25,329 nt of DNA, from IMG/VR virus record IMGVR_UViG_3300047376_000150, positions 1 to 25,329 of that record, one strand, 5' to 3'. This DNA is from a virus. This document shows, one piece after another, positions 7,365 through 14,749 of this stretch. Under the pieces are notes generated by a model that was given only the letters and a program-made list of their open reading frames with translations, had not been told where the DNA came from and ran no database searches. Position 1 is the stretch's first letter, and each line of letters opens with the position of its first letter. The position numbers were made by a program, and so were the translations under genes.

Positions 7365-7865
7365 TTATCCGCCCTTTTTATTCTTTAAATCCTTTTTAGG
7401 GAATTGCTCTGTAGCTGTAGATGTTGATTTAACAGCGTTTATAATCTTTGGTTCTTGTAATTTCCCCATATTTTCCCCTAATCGCTCTTTTGCACCAGAC
7501 AAAACATCATTTAAGTTAATTGTTGCGTGGACATTCTCGACTCGATCCTTCCATGTTTTTGGGTCTTGGTTTTTTAGATAGAATATTTGAGCGGTAACAT
7601 TGCCGTCTGTCGCCGAAGTAAAAAGAGAATTGGTCACCTGGGCTAACCCTTTCGCTTGCCCCCTTTTTAAAGCATCCTCAAATTCAGCACTACGTTTTCT
7701 ATTACGGTCTATAGTATCCCAAGAAACGCCCAAAGCACGGGCAATTTGAGTTGTTCCTAAACCTCTCGACGCTAAGTTTTCTACTTGTTCTAAATCTAAA
7801 TTAATTCGTTTTCTACCTGCTTTTTTGGGTAGTTTTTTATCGTTTTCTGTCAAAAATTGCTCCAT
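7365..7865 (-). CDS. terS: Terminase small subunit-like protein
   Basis: A 166-residue DNA-recognition protein for packaging. Residues 17-60 form a helix-turn-helix: KKAGRKRINLDLEQVENLASRG then TTQIARALGVSWDTI. Downstream lies the signature stretch SLFTSATDGNVTAQIFYLKNQDPKTWKDR (about 82-110), typical of phage TerS proteins in the family with an N-terminal HTH. The C-terminus is Lys-rich. It is the first gene of the leftward late operon, with terL next after a 29-codon frame. Length and order fit. Confidence 0.85.
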   Translation of the reverse strand: MEQFLTENDKKLPKKAGRKRINLDLEQVENLASRGLGTTQIARALGVSWDTIDRNRKRSAEFEDALKRGQAKGLAQVTNSLFTSATDGNVTAQIFYLKNQDPKTWKDRVENVHATINLNDVLSGAKERLGENMGKLQEPKIINAVKSTSTATEQFPKKDLKNKKGG

Positions 7866-8009
7866 TTAGATGATTTTTTTATGCTCCTTAGACCCCTATA
7901 ATACAACATTCCTCATAAAAACCCTAAGTTTTTTTAGCTAACTACTTGTAATATAAGTAGATTTACGAGACAATGTGTATGTCAACGAAATACTTTAGGA
8001 GGTAACAAC
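7866..8009. promoter_or_regulatory. Divergent control region between late and early operons
   Basis: This 144-bp gap separates leftward terS from the rightward operon of tiny genes. It contains a perfect TATAAT on the plus strand (7897-7902); the same bases read TATTAT on the minus strand, so either direction could use it, although neither has a good -35. TTGTAA (7946-7951) with GACAAT 17 bases further is a weaker plus-strand pair. A dyad lies at 7942-7960. The plus operon begins with an excellent ribosome site, AGGAGG, seven bases before the ATG at 8010. Confidence 0.5.
7942..7960. promoter_or_regulatory. Operator-like dyad CTACTT-N7-AAGTAG
   Basis: A perfect 6-bp inverted repeat with a 7-bp centre, CTACTT GTAATAT AAGTAG, lies upstream of the plus-strand operon. 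The right arm is part of TAAGTAGATT (7954-7963), a 10-mer repeated exactly at 18992-19001 beside the integrase promoter. It could be a repressor site; the binding protein is unknown. Confidence 0.4.
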
Positions 8010-8225
8010 ATGACACAAACAGGTGGCGTAATGAGTGCAATACAAAAACCAAAGAAAGTTACACGGCTACAAAAACATTTCATAGCGGACATTATAAGAA
8101 CTCTGGACGATGACCTACAGAACTTAGACATCGCATCTATAGAACGCTTAATAATTGTAATGCTCGGCTTTGAAAAGAACTGGCGAGTGTTCCAGGACTA
8201 TATAACGGGAGAGCTGAACCAATGA
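8010..8225 (+). CDS. Small early protein, unknown
   Basis: A 71-residue protein, first of a six-gene rightward operon. The start ATG has a near-perfect AGGAGG seven bases upstream, the strongest ribosome site of the operon. The sequence is helical and charged: RLQKHFIADIIRTLDDDLQNLDIASIERLIIVML. No membrane segment or known motif is present. Small genes in a short divergent operon opposite the late genes often modify host functions or control expression, but nothing here shows which. Confidence 0.75.
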   Translation: MTQTGGVMSAIQKPKKVTRLQKHFIADIIRTLDDDLQNLDIASIERLIIVMLGFEKNWRVFQDYITGELNQ

Positions 8226-8392
8226 AAACGCGATCACACAAAAGCGTAATAGGACAGCTTCGCAAGAAGTACGGACTGAAAGACAATACACCTATTCACA
8301 AAGTAGAACAAATAATGAAACCAAAGGATTGGCAAGCGTTCAGCGAAGCGTTGACCTTTCCAAATGGTAAACCAACACAAAGGGAAAAATGA
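8222..8392 (+). CDS. Small early basic protein, unknown
   Basis: A 56-residue protein (MKTRSHKSVIGQLRKKYGLK...TQREK) in the second position of the plus operon. Its ATG overlaps the upstream TGA (ATGA), and GGGAG lies about ten bases before it. The N-terminus, KSVIGQLRKKYGLKDNTPIHKVEQIMKP, reads as two helices. No family is recognised. Confidence 0.65.
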   Translation: MKTRSHKSVIGQLRKKYGLKDNTPIHKVEQIMKPKDWQAFSEALTFPNGKPTQREK

Positions 8393-8478
8393 TGGACATT
8401 CAACTATTACCAATACTAATGTTTATGGCTTTTTGCTTGTATGCAATTGCTTTAATAATCAAGGATAAAAACAAATGA
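8392..8478 (+). CDS. 28-residue membrane peptide
   Basis: A very short frame beginning MDIQLLPILMFMAFCLYAIALII, that is, one predicted membrane span, and ending in a basic KDKNK tail. AAGGG lies seven bases before the ATG at 8392; a directly preceding in-frame ATG at 8389 is an alternative but is too close to the ribosome site. Its TGA overlaps the next gene's ATG (ATGA). Overlaps at both ends support translation. Function unknown. Confidence 0.55.
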   Translation: MDIQLLPILMFMAFCLYAIALIIKDKNK

Positions 8479-8723
8479 TATTTTCTATAAACATTAACGG
8501 CTCTATTGTTGACTGGTGCTACACCATTAACAACCAAGAAAAGCAATATCATCAAACTTGGATACCCAAGATCAAAGATATTCAAATCATAACTAAAGAA
8601 CTAAACGGCTTAACAGTTAGCGAAGTTAAAAAAACAATACTAGAAGATATACAACCAGATATACAAATGGTGAGAGATAACACCAACAAGAAGGCGAGAG
8701 CCAGGAGGGAAAACCATGTCTAA
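8475..8723 (+). CDS. Small early protein, unknown
   Basis: An 82-residue protein. The first half (FSININGSIVDWCYTINNQEKQYHQTWIPKIKDI) looks like beta strands, and the second half is helical, ending in a basic, Arg-rich tail (KKARARRENHV). The ATG overlaps the previous stop, with AAGGA nine bases upstream. No family is recognised. The basic tail could touch nucleic acid. Confidence 0.65.
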   Translation: MIFSININGSIVDWCYTINNQEKQYHQTWIPKIKDIQIITKELNGLTVSEVKKTILEDIQPDIQMVRDNTNKKARARRENHV

Positions 8724-8952
8724 AGACGCAGACAGAATAAGAGAACTAATTGAGGTGGAGAGAGATTTAAAATCATCTCCACGGAAAAAAGAAATGGTAG
8801 TAACAATCCAACTACAACCGATTGAATTTAATGTATTCATAGGTAATAAACCACCAACGCGTGATGAGGTAGGCAGGGCAATCATTCAACTAATTGAGAA
8901 TGATAACTACTACTACGAAGAGATAATCAAGCACGTTAAAGATGAAGATTGA
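8716..8952 (+). CDS. Small early protein, unknown
   Basis: A 78-residue charged protein, MSKDADRIRELIEVERDLK... then VVTIQLQPIEFNVFIGNKPPTRDEVGRAIIQLIE. AGGAGG lies seven bases before the start, which overlaps the upstream gene by 8 bases. The middle segment could be a small alpha/beta fold. There is no recognised family, signal peptide or membrane segment. Confidence 0.68.
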   Translation: MSKDADRIRELIEVERDLKSSPRKKEMVVTIQLQPIEFNVFIGNKPPTRDEVGRAIIQLIENDNYYYEEIIKHVKDED

Positions 8953-9229
8953 CCAGGAACAATTAGAAAAAGCGACTGCATTTATTCTGGAAACAAATAA
9001 ATACATCTACGAGCAAGCGGAGGAACTGGCAAAACAACATCTTGAAGCAGAAGATAACAAGAACTTTAAAGCTAGAATCAAACGCTACGAACCAGAGAGC
9101 AAAGAAACGCTTTTACACTTTACTGATGAAGTAACCGCCTGGGCAGAGTGTGAAAAGAATTATCCGCTAATGGATTTCATACATAAATTTTTTAGAATTA
9201 AGAAGGGTTATAAAAATGAATTATATTAA
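8942..9229 (+). CDS. Small early helical protein, unknown
   Basis: A 95-residue, mostly helical charged protein (DQEQLEKATAFILETNKYIYEQAEELAKQHLEAEDN...) with aromatic residues near the C-terminus. It is the last gene of the rightward operon, overlapping the upstream gene by 11 bases and lacking a clear ribosome site, so coupled translation is likely. No family is recognised. Confidence 0.65.
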   Translation: MKIDQEQLEKATAFILETNKYIYEQAEELAKQHLEAEDNKNFKARIKRYEPESKETLLHFTDEVTAWAECEKNYPLMDFIHKFFRIKKGYKNELY

Positions 9230-9238
9230 CGTATAATT
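9219..9238. terminator. AT-only hairpin at the convergent junction
   Basis: A perfect 7-bp inverted repeat, AATTATA-TTAACG-TATAATT, sits across the stop codon of the rightward operon, where it meets the leftward winged-helix genes. A stem without G or C is weak and no long T run follows, so a terminator role is only suggested by position. Confidence 0.25.
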
Positions 9239-9289
9239 AACCAATCACGGAAGCTGGGACGGATAAACCCTCAAACCCCCTAAAGTAAA

Positions 9290-9727
9290 TTATTCGTCTT
9301 GGCTTTCTCTCTCCAACATCACACCTAAACCAACCAACAAGAAATGCTTATGCTGAACGCCACGCTTCAGCTTTCTATATACTTTCCTCTCTCCGTCTAT
9401 CGCACACCAAATAATATTTTTATCCATAAGATTTTGAATACCTTTACTAACGGTGTGTCTGTTCATTCCCACCATTAACGCCAAGTAGCTAACCGCATCA
9501 TGGCTAGAATAATCTTGAGCCGAATACCTCTCGCACAAGGCATACAATACCAGCTTCTCTCTCGCCTTGATCTCCGAACTACCCAGATGTTTCTTATACC
9601 ACTTCCACACCACTTGTTTCAGCTTCGAATAACTCTTATATTTCATGGCTACGCCGTAGGTTATCAACCCACTTCTCTCTGGCTCCTCGATTGGCTCGAC
9701 CACCAACCACCATTTCTGCTCTTTCAA
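9290..9727 (-). CDS. Winged-helix DNA-binding protein (HTH_36-like)
   Basis: A 145-residue protein with a winged helix at about 56-122: helix EIKAREKLVLYALCERYS, then the HTH DAVSYLALMVGMNRHTVSKGIQNLMDKNII and a wing (GERKVYRKL). This layout occurs in phage replication initiators and DnaD- or HTH_36-type regulators. The start is TTG at 9727, right after the TAG of the upstream gene, with AAGG/GCGG upstream; an internal ATG at codon 28 has no ribosome site. It forms a pair with the preceding winged-helix gene, downstream of three iteron-like repeats, which suggests DNA binding there. Whether it initiates replication or represses is open. Confidence 0.75.
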   Translation of the reverse strand: MKEQKWWLVVEPIEEPERSGLITYGVAMKYKSYSKLKQVVWKWYKKHLGSSEIKAREKLVLYALCERYSAQDYSSHDAVSYLALMVGMNRHTVSKGIQNLMDKNIIWCAIDGERKVYRKLKRGVQHKHFLLVGLGVMLERESQDE

Positions 9728-10093
9728 CTAACTAACCGCCTTGAGACTAAAATCCCTTTTCGTAAACCATTCATTCATTAACACCATCGAGTCTGGGCAA
9801 ATCGTATAAACCCTCTCCCTTTTATCCTTCCCTACCTTCTTGCACATATACCCTCTCGCCACAAAATCGTCTAACACCGTTGCTACAGTCGACCGACTCC
9901 CCATACTGCTTGGCAATAGTTTCACTATTGCTTCAAAATTAATGCTCTTGCTACTCGCGTCAGCAATAGCAACCTCTAAGACTAAAACATAATGTAACGG
10001 GTCTAACCACCAGAAGGCCATGAAACCTTTATCCCTTCTATTCCTGTAAAATTCATCTCTCGCCTCCACCATTCTGCTATTGAACTGTTTCAT
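9728..10093 (-). CDS. MarR-like winged-helix regulator
   Basis: A 121-residue protein with a MarR-type core: recognition helix SSMGSRSTVATVLDDFVARGY (about 61-81) and a charged wing CKKVGKDKRERVYTICPD (83-100), then a C-terminal helix. It could be a transcriptional regulator of the phage; no cI-like repressor is seen elsewhere in the window, so this protein or its partner downstream is a candidate for lysogeny control. The start is firm: GGAGGTGA stands six bases before the ATG. The sequence ahead of it holds a strong hairpin and phased repeats. The function assigned is by fold only. Confidence 0.72.
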   Translation of the reverse strand: MKQFNSRMVEARDEFYRNRRDKGFMAFWWLDPLHYVLVLEVAIADASSKSINFEAIVKLLPSSMGSRSTVATVLDDFVARGYMCKKVGKDKRERVYTICPDSMVLMNEWFTKRDFSLKAVS

Positions 10094-10189
10094 TGTATGT
10101 CACCTCCAAAATTCACCGATTCATGTATGTATTAACCTTATAAATACAAGCCAACTTTATCCTTAAATATTACTGATACTTTTTACCCT

Positions 10190-10218
10190 GAGAGTTGAGC
10201 CGTTAGGCTCAATCTCTC
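10190..10218. other. Strong hairpin without T run
   Basis: GAGAGTTGAGCC-GTTA-GGCTCAATCTCTC forms a 12-bp stem with one bulged base and a 4-base loop. It lies between the MarR-like gene and the phased repeats. No U tract follows on either strand, so it is not a standard intrinsic terminator. It could be an RNA processing or leader structure for the leftward transcript, or part of an origin. Confidence 0.6.
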
Positions 10219-10240
10219 TATTAGTCTAGTCTAGGATATA

Positions 10241-10308
10241 TGGCTACCCGTATAGCCAATCATTGGCTACCCATATATACAATAATTGGCTACCCGTGTA
10301 TCCAATTA
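10241..10308. repeat. Three iteron-like repeats, 23-bp period
   Basis: TGGCTACCC(G/A)T(A/G)TA occurs at 10241-10254, 10264-10277 and 10287-10300, exactly 23 bp apart. Each unit is also an imperfect dyad: the first contains TGGCTA-CCCGTA-TAGCCA, and the third ATTGG-N12-CCAAT. The third unit runs into the stop codon of the 43-residue gene. Regular spacing near two helical turns and the neighbouring winged-helix genes fit either iterons of a replication origin or a cooperative operator. Confidence 0.7.
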
Positions 10309-10437
10309 CCCTTTCCGATTATCCTTCTTTTTGGTCTCTTTTTTGGTCTTTTTCTTACCAAAAATCCTATCCCAATTATCTTCAAAAGTTTTCTTATCTA
10401 TTTGTCTTGGTCTCTGGTCGCTTCCTTTACCATTCAT
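10306..10437 (-). CDS. Small basic protein, MNGKGSxxRP...NWDRIFGK type
   Basis: A 43-residue protein with the pattern MNGKGSDQRPRQIDKKTFED then NWDRIFGK and a Lys-rich tail. From memory, this 'GKGSxxRP...F..NWDxIFGK' pattern is a widespread small phage protein of unknown function found in early and replication regions. The ATG overlaps the methyltransferase stop codon (ATGA), so its translation is coupled. It is the last gene before the repeats. Confidence 0.78.
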   Translation of the reverse strand: MNGKGSDQRPRQIDKKTFEDNWDRIFGKKKTKKETKKKDNRKG

Positions 10438-12053
10438 TGTTTAATCTCCATGTTTTTTAAAATGTGTGCAATAGTTTCTATAGTCCAACCATTACCCAAC
10501 ATTTTATATCTTTGGGTATTGCTTACATGGTTAGTGTAATTATCTGGAACTGTTTGCAATCTTTCACACTCAACTGGGGTTAGTTTTCGCCAGTAAACAT
10601 TGTCTTTGGTTAATACATTATCTTTTTGGACTGTAGTAACTGTATTAGTCTTTTCATCTTTTCGCAGCTCCAACATTTGTTTTGTTTTACGAGCAACCGA
10701 ACCAAACTGATCTTGTCTTACTCCGTCTTTGTAATACTTACCACGAAATGCACCAGCAACTATCTTTGGCTCTCTATGTCCACCACCACAAGTTGTAAGC
10801 GTTGGAGACTTACCATCTTCTGAATAAACCCTTTTTATTTGATCGTGTCCTTTTATATCTACTGCTGTTCCAATATGTAGAGGTTTGTCACTTTTCATTA
10901 CTTTTGGACTATCTGATCTTGCTAATAATGTTGGAGATTTTCCATTTTTACCATAAACACGCCTTTGCCTTTCATTATCTTTTAAAACATCTTTTGGTAT
11001 GTCGTGTATTTTATTTGGTTTGTCGTGGGTTTCTATGTATTGCTCTTTATTACCAGCAGTAAGTGTTGGGGATTTACCATTCTCACTATAAACTCTTTGC
11101 TTGGTTTCATAAACACCATCTCTATACTCAAACTCCATAATTTGTTTATCAAACACATCTGTTTCTATTCCAAGAACTTCTTTTAACTTTAACCAAATAT
11201 CATCGCTTGGAATCGCAAAACTTCTGTCAGTTCTAAACCAATGCTCAACTTTGGTTATTGGTGTATTAGTTTCTTCTGCTATTTGTTTATTAGTCTTACT
11301 AGATTCTTTTTTCATTTCTCGCAAAAGATATTGCAAACTATTTATCTCTACCTCATGCTTTCTTACTTTTACTTGCTCAACATTCATACCTACTTTAATT
11401 GGTTTTTGTTGAACCAAAGTCATACAATTGTTACCAGCACCTTTATACATAGTTGCAGTCATACATAAAGATTTTTCATCATTATTTCTGTAGTGTCTTT
11501 GGTTTCTTTCTGTGTCTTTAACAGGTTTTTCATTTGTTTGTGTTTCCAATATGTCCCTTAAAACTATACCTCTTTGTTCAGGTTGTTCTATTCCAGGTAT
11601 ATTAGTCCAATAATATCTAACTCTATTCTGTGCTGATACTAACGCTGAATTAATCATAATCGGCTCAACACCCATATATTCAGATATGACATCTAAGTAT
11701 TCTTTTTTCATTCTTACATTTTCTAATAAAAAATATTTAGGTTTAAGATGTTTTACAGCTCTCCAAAAACAAAAAAACAAAGCACTTCTTGGGTCATCAA
11801 AAGCTAATTGTTTGCCAGCAAAACTAAATCCCTGGCACGGACTACCACCCATAATTAAATCGATTTGCGGTAAATCTTCATAATTCATTTTCGTAACATC
11901 TCCGATTTGAATTATGTCTGGATAATTAGCTTCACTAACTTTCATAGCATACTTATCTATTTCACTAGCGTAATAATTATCTACTTTAATACCAAGACGA
12001 TCTAAAGCGATACGTCCACAACTCATGCCGTCAAATAGGCTTAATACATTCAT
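10434..12053 (-). CDS. DNA (cytosine-5) methyltransferase with repeated recognition-like units
   Basis: A 539-residue enzyme that would methylate cytosine C5 in DNA, probably protecting phage DNA from host restriction. Motif I is LFDGMSCGR (6-14), motif IV is GGSPCQGFSFAG with catalytic Cys73, motif VI is LLENVRMK (109-116), motif VIII is QNRVRYY (142-148), motif IX is KLTPVECERLQ (490-500) and motif X is YKMLGNGWTIETIA (516-529). All are intact. Between VIII and IX lies a long insert: an XRE-like HTH (about 238-296) and three tandem RVY(S/G)xxGKSPTL units at 320, 365 and 408. The start follows AAGGAG. No cognate endonuclease is obvious nearby. Confidence 0.93.
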   Translation of the reverse strand: MNVLSLFDGMSCGRIALDRLGIKVDNYYASEIDKYAMKVSEANYPDIIQIGDVTKMNYEDLPQIDLIMGGSPCQGFSFAGKQLAFDDPRSALFFCFWRAVKHLKPKYFLLENVRMKKEYLDVISEYMGVEPIMINSALVSAQNRVRYYWTNIPGIEQPEQRGIVLRDILETQTNEKPVKDTERNQRHYRNNDEKSLCMTATMYKGAGNNCMTLVQQKPIKVGMNVEQVKVRKHEVEINSLQYLLREMKKESSKTNKQIAEETNTPITKVEHWFRTDRSFAIPSDDIWLKLKEVLGIETDVFDKQIMEFEYRDGVYETKQRVYSENGKSPTLTAGNKEQYIETHDKPNKIHDIPKDVLKDNERQRRVYGKNGKSPTLLARSDSPKVMKSDKPLHIGTAVDIKGHDQIKRVYSEDGKSPTLTTCGGGHREPKIVAGAFRGKYYKDGVRQDQFGSVARKTKQMLELRKDEKTNTVTTVQKDNVLTKDNVYWRKLTPVECERLQTVPDNYTNHVSNTQRYKMLGNGWTIETIAHILKNMEIKQ

Positions 12054-12065
12054 TCTCCTTTCTCC

Positions 12066-13922
12066 TTAATCCCAATCAAAGGATTTATTATTTTCTAAAA
12101 TTTCTAAAACTGCACCACGTCTAACTAAAGTTTTGGTCGCATAATCTACGTTTCCAGAATTACTTTTAACTAAACTGGCTTTTACTACTGCCATTCTGTC
12201 AACTGGTATGCCTTGCTCCATGCATATCTTCTCGCAAGTATCGTTGTCCGCTAACCACATGGCTATTGCGAAACGAACACTATCAGTAATACTTGATGCT
12301 CCTCTTATCTCGGCACGATGCGAAAGTGCATCGTCTGAATCATTAGTAAGGGCAGATTTTGCCAAGTGATGAACTGTAAGAGTCGTAACTCCTAATCTGG
12401 CACTTATATTTGCACAATAACTACCCCATAATTGGCCAACTTCATTACTTGAGCTGATATTACCAGTCGTAAATGCTTGTAATGGGTCGAATACAACCAG
12501 TTTTAAGTTTGGAATACTCTTTAATTCTTCTACTAACTCTGTTGCTTGCGATGTTACTCCTTCTTCTCTTAATAAAATCATTGGTTCTTTTTGTTCTGGA
12601 ATAGGAAATACATAAACGTCATACTCGGATTGAAACCGCAAACCTAATGGGTCTAATGATGCAATCCTTCTATGTACTTCGCCTAGATCATCTTCGGCTG
12701 CGAAAATTACAGTAGAACCTTTTTGTTTTATATGTTTACCCCACCAATCACCGCCAGTTGAAATACCTAGAGCCAACTGAATCATTGATAAAGATTTACC
12801 AACGCCACCAACTGCCGCAATAATTCCAGGTTTGCCAAAAGGAATAAAACTATCTACTAACCATTCTATTGGTTTTGGTTCTTCAACCAAGTTACGAATA
12901 GCGTATTGTCTAATATTAAACTTAGACTCTATTAACTCTAACTTAACTTGTTCTAATCCCTTCTCTAAATACAAATCATTGAAGTCACCAATAATAGAAG
13001 GCAATCTAGAAACTGCATTAGTAATACTATTAACTACTTCATTGGCACACTTCTCACCAATCCCAGAGGTATCGTTATCAAGTGCAATAATAAACTTTGC
13101 ACTAGTGATAGAACGCAATCTCGTACACGCAGAGACACAGAAATTTGCAGAGAATACCACCGCGACAGGTATGCCTGTAGCTTCGTATATAGAGGCTCCT
13201 GTTGCGTATCCTTCACAAAATATTATCGTTTCTAAACCAGGTAATTCATGTGCTTCACAACCAATAAGGAAAACATTTCCCTTAACTTCACCACCTCCAG
13301 CAAACTTTTTGCTTCCGTCTGGCATAATGTATTGAAGTGACTTTATTTCTGAAACTAATGTTCCATTATCATTATTCCTTATGATAGAATACACGCCGAT
13401 TAATAGGTTTCCATTAATCGTTTTTAACCCATAATTTTTAATCTTTTTATCTGTGAGATATTTATGATCTATAACCTTATTCGCACCAGCAAACTTTTCT
13501 TTGACATATACGGCAACTTGCTCATGCTGTATTTTCTTTGCCTCCTCTCTCCTCTTTTGTGCCTCCTCGAGCTTGGATTGTAATATCCTTTTTTGCTCCG
13601 CAGACATCTCATTAGGATTATAAGAAGTAAACTTGTTCTCTAGATTAGTACGCCAGTTACCATAAACGCATACAAAGTTTTGATCTAACTGGTTATAAAC
13701 ATAATATCCTGAACGCTCCCCACCTTTATCTGGTCGATGATTTAGTCCAGCACTTACAGGAACTCTAACTAAGTTTCCTGTTGTATCTAAGTAATCAACT
13801 AATAAACCATGAGAACGCATCTCATTAATTAAATCAGCATTAGATTTACTTGTATTACTAAAGGCATAGTTGTCATCTATAACAACGCCTTTATCTCCAT
13901 AAAATTGTGTTAAGTCAGTCAT
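12066..13922 (-). CDS. Toprim primase-helicase (RepA-like AAA domain)
   Basis: A 618-residue replication protein. The N-terminus has a primase-associated region (GYYVYNQLDQNFVCVYGNWRT), then a Lys/Glu coiled segment. The Toprim domain has CEGYATG with Glu237 and ALDND with Asp282 and Asp284, then DFNDLYLEKG. The C-terminal RecA/RepA-type helicase domain has Walker A AVGGVGKS (370-377), AAEDD (about 408), Walker B LVVFDP (475-480) and TVHHLAK. It probably makes primers and unwinds DNA at the phage origin. I place the start at 13922 (MTDLTQF); an in-frame ATG at 13961 lies deeper in the upstream gene. No phage DNA polymerase is seen, so host polymerase is likely used. Confidence 0.9.
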   Translation of the reverse strand: MTDLTQFYGDKGVVIDDNYAFSNTSKSNADLINEMRSHGLLVDYLDTTGNLVRVPVSAGLNHRPDKGGERSGYYVYNQLDQNFVCVYGNWRTNLENKFTSYNPNEMSAEQKRILQSKLEEAQKRREEAKKIQHEQVAVYVKEKFAGANKVIDHKYLTDKKIKNYGLKTINGNLLIGVYSIIRNNDNGTLVSEIKSLQYIMPDGSKKFAGGGEVKGNVFLIGCEAHELPGLETIIFCEGYATGASIYEATGIPVAVVFSANFCVSACTRLRSITSAKFIIALDNDTSGIGEKCANEVVNSITNAVSRLPSIIGDFNDLYLEKGLEQVKLELIESKFNIRQYAIRNLVEEPKPIEWLVDSFIPFGKPGIIAAVGGVGKSLSMIQLALGISTGGDWWGKHIKQKGSTVIFAAEDDLGEVHRRIASLDPLGLRFQSEYDVYVFPIPEQKEPMILLREEGVTSQATELVEELKSIPNLKLVVFDPLQAFTTGNISSSNEVGQLWGSYCANISARLGVTTLTVHHLAKSALTNDSDDALSHRAEIRGASSITDSVRFAIAMWLADNDTCEKICMEQGIPVDRMAVVKASLVKSNSGNVDYATKTLVRRGAVLEILENNKSFDWD

Positions 13923-14286
13923 CTGCCTGTGCCTTGGAGTTATTGAGATAACTTGACACAAGCCTTCTTACAAAATCTATCCTATCTTCTTTAGTCCATT
14001 CATGCAGAACAAAGGAATTATTTTTTTTAGAAACCTCTAGGTATGTTGACTTACTATCTTTTAGTGCAACAGATAACAGCTCCTCGTTAATCTGTGCGAA
14101 ATTTTTAATTTGCTCCATTTTTTTACCTTCTCCAATAAATTTAAGATGTTCATAGCAACAAGCAGCTTTAATTTTGCCGTTGCGAATATGAAGTAAGGGA
14201 GAAGCCAAGCCGTGACAGTACGAACATAAACTTGGCCTCCGATACTTGAGATCATCATTATTAAAAAGGTAGGTCGTCTTCGTCAT
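13915..14286 (-). CDS. Unknown protein with putative zinc site
   Basis: A 123-residue protein. Near the N-terminus CSYCHG (21-26) and a later CCYEH (43-47) could form a zinc knuckle, as in small DNA-binding or primase-associated proteins. The rest is helical and charged. The ATG at 14286 lies 26 bases inside the upstream DUF669 gene and lacks a clear ribosome site. It sits just before the primase-helicase (8-base overlap), so a primase zinc module encoded separately is one possibility. No family is recognised. Confidence 0.6.
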   Translation of the reverse strand: MTKTTYLFNNDDLKYRRPSLCSYCHGLASPLLHIRNGKIKAACCYEHLKFIGEGKKMEQIKNFAQINEELLSVALKDSKSTYLEVSKKNNSFVLHEWTKEDRIDFVRRLVSSYLNNSKAQADD

Positions 14287-14749
14287 CTACATCGCTTGGG
14301 AAGATTTCTTCTTTTGGTAATACTTCTTTAGGGTCTACATTTTCTTTGGCAGTTGTAGTTCCATAAGGTTTCCAACCATTACCAAAGTTATCTGCAATCT
14401 CTAAATAACCTTTTTCACCAACGACAAGTTCGCCTTCTACTTTTTTACCCAGAAGCTCATCAGTATTTTTCATTGATGCTACTCCCATTGCATTTAGCAT
14501 TTTAACTAATGACTCTCTGCCTATCTCAACAGGCTTGTCATTGTTATGTGCCATAGTAAAAGCGTGACTTACTTTTATTATTTCGCCTTCAACATCAAAG
14601 TGAATCTTCAAAGCCTTCCAACCGTTTCTGCCTTCAATCATTTCTGAACCAGCATATTCAAAGTTGTATCTTCCAGGCTTTACCTTTTCTCCACCGCCAG
14701 ATGTTTCTCCAGCTTCAAGTTTATCCAAACCAAATTCTGTTAAATCCAT
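14261..14749 (-). CDS. DUF669-like ssDNA-binding protein
   Basis: A 162-residue protein whose core (VKPGRYNFEYAGSEMI..NGWKALKIHFDVEG) and central region fit DUF669, a phage family often paired with Sak4- or Erf-type recombination genes. The C-terminus is acidic and ends DDLPF, the same kind of tail SSB proteins use to recruit partners, so single-strand DNA binding is likely. The start is set at 14749 because GGAGG stands seven bases before this ATG; an ATG at 14776 is upstream of that ribosome site. Its neighbours are the Sak4-like ATPase and the primase-helicase. Confidence 0.8.
   Translation of the reverse strand: MDLTEFGLDKLEAGETSGGGEKVKPGRYNFEYAGSEMIEGRNGWKALKIHFDVEGEIIKVSHAFTMAHNNDKPVEIGRESLVKMLNAMGVASMKNTDELLGKKVEGELVVGEKGYLEIADNFGNGWKPYGTTTAKENVDPKEVLPKEEIFPSDVDDEDDLPF

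Noticed and set aside
7460-7482. Extra TTTCCCC words inside terS resembling the arm sites
   Set aside because: They lack the GT end and the 11-bp pairing and lie 11 kb from attP; likely chance.
10241-10308. CRISPR array
   Set aside because: Only three short units with 9-bp gaps and internal dyads, and no cas genes; an iteron or operator array fits better.
10438-11883. Several plus-strand frames rich in Phe, Leu and Cys opposite the methyltransferase
   Set aside because: They look like membrane proteins only because they are antisense to a Lys/Asn/Glu-rich gene; no ribosome sites, and the methyltransferase motifs are intact on the other strand.
12832-13335. Plus-strand frame of 167 codons opposite the primase-helicase
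   Set aside because: It is antisense to the Toprim and Walker regions and has no recognisable motif or operon context.
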